From NCBI GenBank assembly GCA_021204635.1, contig JAJPZB010000094.1, forward strand, positions 1 through 13,579: a DNA stretch of 13,579 bases. The letters run 5' to 3'. The DNA comes from Opitutia bacterium. GTDB lineage: Bacteria > Verrucomicrobiota > Verrucomicrobiia > Opitutales > UBA953. The notes below the pieces were generated by a model that was not told the origin of the DNA, did no database searches, and saw nothing but the letters and a program-made list of their open reading frames with translations. A program made the translations under genes and the position numbers. The number at the start of each line of letters is the position of its first letter. Position 1 is the stretch's first letter. Positions 1-6,654 of the stretch are shown here, piece after piece.

Positions 1-992
1 CGGCGTTCGGCGACGAAGGTCTCGCGGGAACGTTCCCCAAATTGCTCAAAAACGCCGAGGAAATCGCGGAGATTGTTCCGGAAGCGCGCCGACTCTCGGA
101 GCGGATAAATTCGCTTGCGATCGAAGCCGAGGACTTGCGCATGGAGTATTCAGGCATGCTCGGGCGCGCAGACTTTGAGCCCGAGGCGGCGGCAAAACTC
201 TCGGAGAGCATGAATGCCTGGCTCGAATTGCGCAGAAAATATGGCCCTGCTCCGGAAAGCGTTCGTGCCAAGCGCGAGGCTCTGTTGCAGAGAATTGAGG
301 GGCAAAGCGACGTCGCGGGAAAGCTTGCGCGGGCAGAAAAACTTGCCGGCGAGCAGGAGAAATTGTTGCGGGAACTCGCGGGAAGCCTCCACGACAAACG
401 GCTCGCGGCCGCGAAAAAACTCGCTGCGGAGGCGCAAAAAATCCTCGTGGAACTCGGGTTCAAAAAAGCGGATTTGTCGATACGCCTCACAAAGACGGAG
501 ACAATCGCGGAAACCGGCACAACTGCGTGCTCCTTCCTTTTCTCGCCAAACGCGGGCCAGGACTTGTTGCCGCTGAACAAAATTGCATCGGCGGGCGAAA
601 CCGCGCGAGTAATGCTCGCGCTCAAAGCCGTTCTCGCGGAAGTTGACGCCACACCGGTACTCGTTTTCGACGAGGTAGATGCGAACGTAGGCGGGGAAAT
701 CGCAGTGCACGTGGCGCGCAAGCTCGCCGATGTCGCACGGAAGCACCAGCTTTTTTGCATAACGCACCTCGCGCAAGTCGCAGCTCTCGGCCGCCACCAT
801 TTCTGTGTGACGAAAACGCAGAGCGACAGCGAAACGAAAATTTCAATCGCGCGATTGGACGAAAATTCCGGCGCAAGAGAAGGCGAACTCGCACGAATGA
901 TCGGCGACAGGAACTCCGCGTCAGCGCACGCGCACGCCAAAGAACTTCTCGCGGCAGGAACAATTTACAACGAAGAAAAAGAAAAGCGTTGA
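1..992 (+). CDS. recN: DNA repair protein RecN, 3' part (start lies before the window)
   Basis: RecN is an SMC-like ATPase that acts at double-strand breaks in the cytoplasm. The reading frame is open from base 3 at the window edge, so only about 329 C-terminal residues of a normally ~550-residue protein are visible. These are the second half of the coiled coil (rich in Glu, Lys, Ala and Leu) followed by the C-terminal ABC half. The ABC signature is LNKIASAGETARVMLALK (about 572-625), a SAGE variant of the usual SGGE. Walker B is VLVFDEVDANVGG (about 657-696), followed by the H-loop ITHLAQVAA (about 760-785). The stop TGA at 990-992 lies inside the first copy of a ~95-bp repeat that also contains a terminator-like hairpin. 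An internal TTG at 42 is not the true start. The gene looks intact as far as it is visible. Confidence 0.93.
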   Translation, partial: AFGDEGLAGTFPKLLKNAEEIAEIVPEARRLSERINSLAIEAEDLRMEYSGMLGRADFEPEAAAKLSESMNAWLELRRKYGPAPESVRAKREALLQRIEGQSDVAGKLARAEKLAGEQEKLLRELAGSLHDKRLAAAKKLAAEAQKILVELGFKKADLSIRLTKTETIAETGTTACSFLFSPNAGQDLLPLNKIASAGETARVMLALKAVLAEVDATPVLVFDEVDANVGGEIAVHVARKLADVARKHQLFCITHLAQVAALGRHHFCVTKTQSDSETKISIARLDENSGAREGELARMIGDRNSASAHAHAKELLAAGTIYNEEKEKR

Positions 993-1076
993 CTTTCGGG
1001 AGGAATTTGAGAACATGGGCGTCAATAATGCCTCCCACGCCTCTTAGCAATGCGCACCCCGGGAGGCCGCTTTTTT
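982..1076 (+). repeat. ~95-bp direct repeat, copy 1 (recN end / upstream of Abi gene)
   Basis: This copy matches 2111-2205 in two blocks. One is a 20-base left block (AAAAGCGTTGACTTTCGGGA). The other is a ~47-base right block running from AATGCCTCCC to the T run, with only one internal mismatch (CTTAGCAA versus CTTAACAA). The ~25 bases between the blocks have diverged. The left block includes the last codons and stop of recN, and the right block is a hairpin ending in T6. It ends 34 bases before the preferred Abi start. It may be a duplicated terminator, a recombination scar or a small structured RNA. Confidence 0.85.
1030..1076 (+). terminator. terminator-like hairpin after recN
   Basis: The arms GCCTCCC (1030-1036) and GGGAGGC (1061-1067) form a 7-bp GC-rich stem. 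It is followed by CGC and then T6 (1071-1076). An inner CGC (1038-1040) can pair with GCG (1052-1054), giving a longer interrupted stem. The large 24-base loop and the three bases between stem and T run are atypical for an intrinsic terminator. The loop is conserved in the second copy, so termination may not be its only role. Confidence 0.6.
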
Positions 1077-1110
1077 GTACGGATCTTGCAACCAACTGAG
1101 AACTTCACCC

Positions 1111-2085
1111 GTGAATAGAAAAAACGACTCAAAGCCGTTCAGATACGGGGACTTATCAAGTCCTCTTAAGGGATTCAAATCAATCGATGAGCAAATTTCT
1201 CTCTTAATATCGAGAAATCTCCTTTTCCGCGATATCGAGGCTGCGAAAGCCAAATTGAGAGAATGCCAATATTACAGGCTCACCGCCTACCGACACCCGT
1301 TCGTATCGCCCGACAACAAAGACAGATTCCTCGATGGAGTGTACTTTGACGACATCTGGCGGCTCTACGTTTTCGACAGACGCCTGCGGTTTATCGTTAT
1401 GGACGCGATCGAGCGAATCGAGGTGTCTCTGCGCTCACGGTGGGCGCACATCTTGGCGGAAAAATACGGTGCCCTCGCCTACGAAAACCAGGAGCTTTTC
1501 GACGAACGAGCCAGAAGAAATTCGGCGCACGCAATCCCGAAAAAAATCGAAACATCGAAAGAGCCGTGCATCAGGCACTACGTCGAGAACGGGCAAAAAG
1601 TCCCGATTTGGAGCCTCTGCGAGATTTTGACCTACGGCGAGCTGCTGACGCTTTTCAATTCGATAAAAGCGCGGAAACTCAAAAACGAGATTTTGAAAGA
1701 TTTCGATCTTGACGAAAAAATTGCATCGTCGTTTTTCAATTTCCTGCGAATCGCAAGGAACATATGCGCGCACCACGGCAGGCTTTGGAACAAGCGGCTT
1801 TTTGCCAACATCAAGATTCCTTCCCGCCCCGAGCCTCTTGCGATGTCGGTGAATTACCCCGATATTTCCGACAGCGACACGGAAGCCGAGAAAACCGCGA
1901 AGATGAACGCGCAGAAAAGCGTTTACAATGTTCTCGTGATACTGATTTTCCTCGTCGGGAAAATTGCGCCGCAATCGGAATGGAAAAAGCGCTTGACAGC
2001 GTTGATTTCCAGCGGCGAAAAAGAGGGATACCTGAAAGAGATGGGATTCCCGCAAGATTGGAGATCGCGCCCCGTCTGGAAATAA
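1111..2085 (+). CDS. Abi_2 family (AbiD/AbiF-like) HEPN abortive-infection protein
   Basis: This 324-residue protein is of the Abi_2 family, known from phage abortive-infection systems such as AbiD and AbiF. It is predicted to be a HEPN RNase-like toxin. The N-terminus has the family pattern KSIDEQISLLISRNLLFRD, then YYRLTAYRHPF at residues 54-64. The HEPN R-x4-H motif is RNICAHH, with Arg216 and His221/His222. The length fits the family. I chose the GTG at 1111. The frame stays open upstream to a TTG at 1075 inside the T run of the repeat, which is an unlikely start. No strong ribosome binding site is seen. The gene sits between recN and tgt with a ~95-bp repeat on each side. By eye it is more A-rich than its neighbours, which fits acquisition as accessory cargo. 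Toxicity, target and partner are inferred from the family only. Confidence 0.88.
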   Translation: MNRKNDSKPFRYGDLSSPLKGFKSIDEQISLLISRNLLFRDIEAAKAKLRECQYYRLTAYRHPFVSPDNKDRFLDGVYFDDIWRLYVFDRRLRFIVMDAIERIEVSLRSRWAHILAEKYGALAYENQELFDERARRNSAHAIPKKIETSKEPCIRHYVENGQKVPIWSLCEILTYGELLTLFNSIKARKLKNEILKDFDLDEKIASSFFNFLRIARNICAHHGRLWNKRLFANIKIPSRPEPLAMSVNYPDISDSDTEAEKTAKMNAQKSVYNVLVILIFLVGKIAPQSEWKKRLTALISSGEKEGYLKEMGFPQDWRSRPVWK

Positions 2086-2110
2086 ATTTCCAAAAATGAG
2101 AAAGTGCGAA

Positions 2111-2205
2111 AAAAGCGTTGACTTTCGGGAAAAATCTGAAAGCATTTGACCTCGAGAATGCCTCCCACGCCTCTTAACAATGCGCACCCCGGGAGGCCGC
2201 TTTTT
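2111..2205 (+). repeat. ~95-bp direct repeat, copy 2 (downstream of Abi gene, upstream of tgt)
   Basis: This is the second copy of the repeat at 982-1076, in the same orientation, starting 25 bases after the Abi stop codon and ending 32 bases before the tgt start. It keeps the AAAAGCGTTGA string that in copy 1 encodes the end of recN, although no recN gene is present here. That suggests a duplication of the recN 3' junction or an element that ends there. The central ~25 bases differ from copy 1. Confidence 0.85.
2160..2205 (+). terminator. terminator-like hairpin after the Abi gene
   Basis: The arms GCCTCCC (2160-2166) and GGGAGGC (2191-2197) are followed by CGC and T5 (2201-2205). This is the same structure as at 1030-1076, with a nearly identical 24-base loop. 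It probably ends the Abi transcript. Because it lies 32 bases before tgt it could also act as a leader structure for tgt. Confidence 0.58.
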
Positions 2206-2237
2206 ATCTAAATTTCCCGAGAACGCGAATTACGACA

Positions 2238-3407
2238 ATGAACGGCGAGCCCGAGAACTATTTTTCCGTCTTGAAAACAGCCCCCGCGAGCGCGGCGCGG
2301 CGTTGCGAATTGCGAACGTTGCACGGGTGCGTGCAGACGCCGGTGTTCATGCCGGTGGGGACGCAAGGTTCGGTGAAGGCTCTCACGCCGAAGCAAGTCG
2401 AAGAAACCGGCGCGCAGATAATTCTCGGAAACACTTACCACCTGAATTTGCGCCCGGGCGCGGCGACAATAAAGTCCCTCGGCGGGCTCCACAAATTCAT
2501 GAATTGGCGCAAGCCGATCTTAACGGATTCCGGCGGTTTTCAGGCATTTTCGCTCTCGAAATTGCGAAAAATAACCGACGGGGGGATCGAATTTGCGTCG
2601 CACCTCGACGGTTCCCGAATTTCTCTCACGCCGCAGTCGTGCCTCGAAATTCAAACGGCGCTCGGGAGCGACATCGCGATGGTTTTGGACATTTGCCCAC
2701 CCTTTCCCGCAACGGAAAGAGACGTCGCAGAAACAAACGAAATCACGCTGCGCTGGGCGCGGGAATTTCTATCGCATGCAATTGACACAGGCTTCATCGC
2801 CGCCGGTCACCACGTGTTTGGCATAGTCCAAGGCGGAATTTACGAAAATCTGCGTCGCGACTGCGCAGAAAAGCTCGCGGAAATGGATTTCCCCGGCTAC
2901 GCAATCGGCGGCGTCTCCGTTGGAGAGCCGGAGCCGGAAATGCTGAAACAAGTCGCCGCAAGCACGCCGTTCCTCCCGCACTTCAAACCGCGCTACGTGA
3001 TGGGCGTCGGCACTCCGCCGCAGATTTTGAAAATGATTTCGCTCGGCGCAGACATGTTCGATTGCGTCATGCCGACGCGCCTCGCCCGCCACGGAACAGC
3101 ATTCACACCCAACGGCACGATCAATATAAAAAACGAAAAATATAAGCTTGACGAATCGCCTCTCGTCGAAGGCGCCGACAACTACACGTGCCGCAATTTT
3201 TCCCGTGCCTATCTGCGCCATCTCTACATCGCGGGCGAAATGCTCTCTGCCACGCTCCTGAGCATTCACAACATTCATTTCTTCCAAGAACTTATGCGGC
3301 AGGCGCGCGAACACATCGAAACCGGCGATTTCTCGGCATGGTCCAAAGCGTGGATTTCCCGCTATGAAGCCGGAGAAGCGGCTCGCAAGGCGGAAAAAAC
3401 GTTGTGA
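2238..3407 (+). CDS. tgt: tRNA-guanine transglycosylase (queuine/preQ1 tRNA-ribosyltransferase)
   Basis: Tgt replaces guanine-34 with preQ1 in the anticodon of Asp, Asn, His and Tyr tRNAs, the entry step of queuosine in tRNA. The protein has 389 residues (E. coli Tgt 375). Visible motifs are QTPVFMPVGTQGSVKALTP near the N-terminus, LTDSGGFQ with Asp97 (the catalytic acid/base equivalent to E. coli Asp89), FGIVQGG, and MFDCVMPTR with Asp275 (the nucleophile equivalent to E. coli Asp264). The zinc site is unusual. Where E. coli has C-D-C-Y-T-C, this protein has A313-D-N-Y-T-C318. Only Cys318 and His344 of the four usual ligands remain, although the spacing around them is exactly conserved. The start ATG has no clear Shine-Dalgarno but fits the family N-terminus. 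It probably shares a transcript with the kinase 76 bp downstream. Confidence 0.95.
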   Translation: MNGEPENYFSVLKTAPASAARRCELRTLHGCVQTPVFMPVGTQGSVKALTPKQVEETGAQIILGNTYHLNLRPGAATIKSLGGLHKFMNWRKPILTDSGGFQAFSLSKLRKITDGGIEFASHLDGSRISLTPQSCLEIQTALGSDIAMVLDICPPFPATERDVAETNEITLRWAREFLSHAIDTGFIAAGHHVFGIVQGGIYENLRRDCAEKLAEMDFPGYAIGGVSVGEPEPEMLKQVAASTPFLPHFKPRYVMGVGTPPQILKMISLGADMFDCVMPTRLARHGTAFTPNGTINIKNEKYKLDESPLVEGADNYTCRNFSRAYLRHLYIAGEMLSATLLSIHNIHFFQELMRQAREHIETGDFSAWSKAWISRYEAGEAARKAEKTL

Positions 3408-3483
3408 AAAGTTCGCGCGCGCTCGATAATTGTTCTCACGCCGCAAATTTCAAAACCGGCGCAACCTCCGAAAAATTAAAAAC

Positions 3484-4599
3484 ATGGCTTCGGCAAAAAA
3501 TTCAAAATACGACATTCGCGAAATCGCCTCGAAATTCGCGATTTACGGCGACTTCGTGGATGCATTCCCGTATGGCACGGGGCACATCAACGACACGTTT
3601 TGCGTGGTGTATGACCAAGGCGCGTGCCGCGTGCGCTACATCGTCCAGCGCGTAAATTCCTACATTTTCAAAGACCCGCTCGGGGTGATGAAAAATGTCT
3701 CGCGCATTTGCCGGCATTCGTTTGGCAAGTTGAAAGAAAACAAGGCTCCTGACGCGTCGCGGCGCACGCTCACGCTAATCCGCACTCTCGACGGGAACGA
3801 TTGGTACGTCGATCAGGCGGGCAATTTCTGGCGCTGCTACATCTTCATCGAGCGCGCCCGAGGCTACGACGTGATAGAAAACACGGAGCAGGCGTTTCAG
3901 GCAGCGCGCGCGTTTGGCAATTTCCAAAAACTCCTCGTCGATATCCCCGGCGAGCGCCTCGTGGAAACAATCCCGAATTTCCACAACACAATTCAGCGCT
4001 TTGAAAATTTCCAAAAATCGCTCGCGGCAGACGTGAAAAATCGCGCCGCCGGCGTGAAAGCGGAAATCGATTTCGTGCTGAAACGCGAGAAAGACTGCGC
4101 GGTCGTCATCGACGCCATGGCAAAGGGCGAAATCCCCGAACGCATTGCCCACCAGGACACCAAGCTCAACAACGTCTTGATCGACGACTACACGCTCGAA
4201 GGAATTTGCGTCATCGACCTCGACACGTCGATGCCGGGCTCTGTGCTCTACGATTTCGGAGACATGGTCCGCACCTCCACTTCCCCTGCGAAAGAAGACG
4301 AGCGCGACCTCTCGAAGGTCGAAATGCAATTCAAATATTTTGAAGCTCTCGCAAAAGGCTATATGAGTTCTGCCGGAGATTTTCTCAACGCGAAGGAAAA
4401 AGAGTTGCTCCCGTTCTCGGGAAAACTACTCACCTTCGAGTGCGGAATCCGCTTCCTGACAGACTTTCTCGATGGCGATTTGTATTTCAAAACCGCATAC
4501 GCCGACCACAATTTGGATCGTTGCCGCACGCAATTCCGCCTCGTAGAGCGAATCGAGGAGCAGATGGACACCATGAACAAACTCATCGCGAACCTCTGA
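3484..4599 (+). CDS. APH-fold kinase, NahK-like (N-acetylhexosamine 1-kinase family)
   Basis: This 371-residue cytoplasmic kinase has the aminoglycoside-phosphotransferase fold. The closest family I recognise is N-acetylhexosamine 1-kinase (NahK, ~359 residues in Bifidobacterium), which phosphorylates GlcNAc/GalNAc at C1 in sugar salvage. Evidence is the glycine loop YGTGHINDT (residues 30-38), LQR/VQR-type IVQRVNSYIFKDP, the catalytic loop HQDTKLNN (His223, Asp225, Asn230), and the metal-binding segment VIDLDTSMPG with Asp245/Asp247 followed by LYDFGD. The ATG at 3484 is preferred over a TTG at 3430 because the conserved region begins soon after it. The context aaaaacATG has no Shine-Dalgarno. 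It follows tgt closely with no terminator between, and ends with a strong terminator. The exact sugar substrate cannot be told from sequence, and no other sugar gene is nearby. Confidence 0.82.
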   Translation: MASAKNSKYDIREIASKFAIYGDFVDAFPYGTGHINDTFCVVYDQGACRVRYIVQRVNSYIFKDPLGVMKNVSRICRHSFGKLKENKAPDASRRTLTLIRTLDGNDWYVDQAGNFWRCYIFIERARGYDVIENTEQAFQAARAFGNFQKLLVDIPGERLVETIPNFHNTIQRFENFQKSLAADVKNRAAGVKAEIDFVLKREKDCAVVIDAMAKGEIPERIAHQDTKLNNVLIDDYTLEGICVIDLDTSMPGSVLYDFGDMVRTSTSPAKEDERDLSKVEMQFKYFEALAKGYMSSAGDFLNAKEKELLPFSGKLLTFECGIRFLTDFLDGDLYFKTAYADHNLDRCRTQFRLVERIEEQMDTMNKLIANL

Positions 4600-4624
4600 T
4601 TATCGCGAACCATTCAAATTTCAA

Positions 4625-4661
4625 GCGTTCTCGCGAAGAAATTCACGAGGACGCTTTTTTT
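4625..4661 (+). terminator. intrinsic terminator after the NahK-like kinase
   Basis: A 9-bp stem forms from GCGTTCTCG (4625-4633) with CGAGGACGC (4646-4654), containing one G-T wobble. A 12-base loop and T7 (4655-4661) complete it. It lies 26 bases after the kinase stop and is the cleanest intrinsic terminator in the window. The repeat array begins directly after the T run. Confidence 0.85.
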
Positions 4662-4666
4662 GGATC

Positions 4667-4749
4667 TCACCACCAACCCAAATCTCACCACCAACCCAAA
4701 TCCACCACCAAGCCGGCTCCACCACTAACCCCAATCTCACCACCAACCC
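4667..4749 (-). repeat. GGTTGGTGGTGA tandem array A (5 units)
   Basis: Five units read TCACCACCAACCC on the + strand, so the G-rich strand is the - strand. CACCAC cores begin at 4668, 4686, 4703, 4720 and 4738, a spacing of 17-18 bp. The first two units are identical over ATCTCACCACCAACCCAA; later ones vary (CCAAGCC, CTAACCC). The array fills the gap between the convergent kinase and DUF4405 genes, ending 6 bases before the DUF4405 stop codon. Confidence 0.9.
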
Positions 4750-4754
4750 GCACA

Positions 4755-5423
4755 TCATTGTTGCGGGCGCTTCTTCGGCAATGACAAAGCGGCTTTTTGC
4801 AAAATCGCGCCCACGAGAACGAGTGCGACTGCGAGGCAGAAATAATCGAGGAAAAATCGCCATGCCGGCTCTGACAACGCGAACATGTCAAACGAATTTT
4901 CTGCGCTGAGTTTCCCGACAAAATCCCGACGCACGAACGAGTAAATTCCCCATACCCCCACCACAGACGCCGCCACAACAATGGCAATGCTGCACGGCTT
5001 TGAAAGGCGGTTCGCGCGGAAAAATCCGAGAAGCATTTTCGCGTGCAACCCGATGTGCACGGGGACGAGAACGAAGAGCCAGTTTGCCACCGTCGTGTGG
5101 ATCTCCCGAGCCGTCAACCCGCCGCCGGACGGGACGAACGGGAACAAGTCGCGAGAAAGCATCACGCCTGTCGCCGCAACAATGACAACTGCAAGCGCGA
5201 GCGCCACATTAGCAACGAGCGAGACAATTCTCAAAGTCGCATACTTGCCGGAAAAAATGGCGCGGTGCCACCAGCGATTTACCACGTTATGCGCAACAAA
5301 CAAAACCACGGCGAGGACGCCAACACATTCGTGCAGGAAATTCCCAGTCGCAACGTATGCAATTGCGACAAACAAAAGCACCACCATCACGGCGTCGAGA
5401 ACGAGTTTCTTTTTCATAGTCAT
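4755..5423 (-). CDS. DUF4405-like six-helix membrane protein, possible b-type cytochrome
   Basis: This 222-residue integral membrane protein has about six predicted helices (residues ~7-26, 31-47, 64-88, 109-132, 143-163, 188-209). Histidines cluster at helix ends: His31, His45 and His53 in LHECVGV...AHNVVNRWWH, and His109, His123 and His127 in REIHTTVANW...VHIGLH. That pattern, with the overall layout, matches DUF4405/cytochrome b-like proteins, where paired histidines can hold haem. Haem binding and a redox role are inferred. The start is the ATG at 5421-5423 (context CCACAACAATGACTATG), with an ATG two codons further in as an alternative. The last codons encode RPQQ and come from a CCCGCAACAATGA box nearly identical to the box at the start. 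Repeat arrays lie on both sides. No promoter or Shine-Dalgarno is obvious. Confidence 0.75.
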   Translation of the reverse strand: MTMKKKLVLDAVMVVLLFVAIAYVATGNFLHECVGVLAVVLFVAHNVVNRWWHRAIFSGKYATLRIVSLVANVALALAVVIVAATGVMLSRDLFPFVPSGGGLTAREIHTTVANWLFVLVPVHIGLHAKMLLGFFRANRLSKPCSIAIVVAASVVGVWGIYSFVRRDFVGKLSAENSFDMFALSEPAWRFFLDYFCLAVALVLVGAILQKAALSLPKKRPQQ

Positions 5424-5435
5424 TGTTGTGGATCA

Positions 5436-5648
5436 GGTTTGTGGTGGAGGGTCGGTGGTCAGGGTTGGTGGTAAATTTGGGTTAGTGGTGAAGCCGGCTT
5501 AGTGGTGAATTGGGGTTGGTGGTGAGCAGAGTCGGTGGTGGCAGGGTCGGTGGCGGCGTTTGTGACCTCCACGGCTTGCCACCATCCCGAGGCCTGTTGC
5601 GGGTTGGTGGTGGGCGCATGGTCGCCACCGAGGGGTTGGTGGCGAGAG
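5436..5648 (+). repeat. GGTTGGTGGTGA array B (about 11 degenerate units, interrupted)
   Basis: G-rich units lie on the + strand, with GGTYGGTGGT-like cores near 5437, 5449, 5463, 5480, 5497, 5514, 5530, 5545, 5602 and 5634, and a weaker one near 5620. Common variants are GGTCGGTGGT and GGTTAGTGGT. An unrelated stretch at about 5556-5593 interrupts the array. The array fills the whole space between the panC stop and the DUF4405 start, so any DUF4405 promoter must lie within it. A CCCGCAACAATG box (5651-5662) follows directly and touches the panC stop codon. Confidence 0.85.
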
Positions 5649-5662
5649 TTCCCGCAACAATG

Positions 5663-6511
5663 TCAAACGCGAATGTTGTCAATGAGGCGCGTCCGCGTCT
5701 CGGTCATGAATACCGCGACGGCAACGAGCGTTTCCCGGGGAACAATCTCGCTCAGCTGGCTCATTGTTGTGGCGTCAACACACTCGAAATATTGCGTCTC
5801 AAAGAGCGGATTTGCGTGCAACGCCTCTTCAAATATTTTCCGCGCCTTGGCGACATCAACCACGCCCTCCGAAACGGCGCACTTCACAGCGTTGAGCCCC
5901 GCGCAAATCTGCGGCGCAACAGCGCGTTCCCGCGCGCTCAAATATTTGTTGCGCGAACTCAGAGCAAGCCCGTCGCCCTCACGCACAATCGGCGCCACAA
6001 TGATTTCCACCGGAATGTGCAAATCGCGCACCATGCGCTTCAAAACTGCGACCTGTTGCGCGTCCTTTTGCCCGAACACCGCGACATTCGGCTGCGCCAA
6101 GTTGAAAAGCAAATTCACAACCGTGCAAACGCCGCGAAAATGCGTCGGGCGATAGCGACCACAAAGCCCCTGCGAGCACGCGTTTTCCACGACAAACGTC
6201 GAGGCGTCTTTCGCGTAAATCGCGTCCGGTGCGGGGGCAAAAACGATGTCCGCACCATGCTCGGCGCAAAGTTTTTCGTCGGCTTTGAGCGTCCGCGGAT
6301 ACTTGTCGTAGTCTTCGTTTGGTGCGAATTGCGTCGGGTTCACGAACACGGAAACCGCGACGAGATCCGCGTTCTTTCTCGCGATATCGATCAGCGAGGC
6401 ATGGCCGTCATGCAAGTTGCCCATTGTCGGGACGAGGGCGATTTTTTTTCCGGCGGCGCGCGCTTTGAGCGCGATTTTTTGGAATTCTTCCGGCAGATGA
6501 ATTGTTTCCAT
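5663..6511 (-). CDS. panC: pantothenate synthetase (pantoate--beta-alanine ligase)
   Basis: PanC joins pantoate and beta-alanine with ATP to make pantothenate, the precursor of coenzyme A. The protein is 282 residues from the ATG at 6509-6511, matching the usual length (E. coli 283). Key motifs are VPTMGNLHDGHASL at residues 27-40, with the nucleotidyltransferase HxGH histidines 34 and 37, then SVFVNPTQFAPNEDYDKYPR, GQKDAQQVAVLKRMV, and LALSSRNKYLS, the KMSKS-like loop. The frame continues upstream to 6643 with an in-frame ATG at 6589, but conserved PanC sequence begins at METIHLPEEF, so the shorter start is preferred. AGGAA lies directly against the ATG, too close for a normal ribosome binding site. 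No panB or panD is nearby. It is transcribed divergently from the HAD gene. Confidence 0.95.
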   Translation of the reverse strand: METIHLPEEFQKIALKARAAGKKIALVPTMGNLHDGHASLIDIARKNADLVAVSVFVNPTQFAPNEDYDKYPRTLKADEKLCAEHGADIVFAPAPDAIYAKDASTFVVENACSQGLCGRYRPTHFRGVCTVVNLLFNLAQPNVAVFGQKDAQQVAVLKRMVRDLHIPVEIIVAPIVREGDGLALSSRNKYLSARERAVAPQICAGLNAVKCAVSEGVVDVAKARKIFEEALHANPLFETQYFECVDATTMSQLSEIVPRETLVAVAVFMTETRTRLIDNIRV

Positions 6512-6592
6512 TTCCTGAAAAAATTGGGAAAAATTTTGCGCAGTTCGCGGCTTTGTCGCAAATACAAAAACCGCGCGGGGCGTTTTCATAAA

Positions 6593-6621
6593 TTGCAATA
6601 AGGCGCAGGAGTTGCTTAAAT
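6593..6621 (+). promoter_or_regulatory. possible sigma70-type promoter for the HAD-ftsK pair
   Basis: TTGCAA (6593-6598) and TTAAAT (6616-6621) are separated by 17 bases, each matching the consensus at 4 of 6 positions. Transcription would start near 6628-6630, about 25 bases before the HAD start. A panC promoter must lie in the same 143-bp divergent interval. On the - strand TTGCGA followed 17 bases later by CAAAAT is a weak candidate. Confidence 0.35.
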
Positions 6622-6654
6622 ACGCGAGAAATAACGCACGCAAAACGCTTTGTC

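Noticed and set aside
985..1017. Promoter TTGACT with a -10 about 17 bases on in repeat copy 1
   Set aside because: The TTGACT (989-994) is conserved in both copies, but the corresponding -10 positions (AACATG and CATTTG) are poor and not conserved.
2206..2237. preQ1 riboswitch before tgt
   Set aside because: The interval is only 32 bases and lacks the preQ1-I/II consensus. The hairpin before it is the same as that before the Abi gene, so it is not tgt-specific.
5436..5660. Open frames through the arrays encoding TTNPNS/HHQPKS-like repeats
   Set aside because: An 18-bp unit reads as a six-residue repeat in any frame, so open frames arise automatically. Units of 17 and 18 bp shift the frame, and no start or conserved protein is associated.
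6512..6643. Longer N-terminus for PanC
   Set aside because: The extra 44 codons have no similarity to PanC, and the shorter start gives the standard length. The extension lies in the divergent promoter interval.
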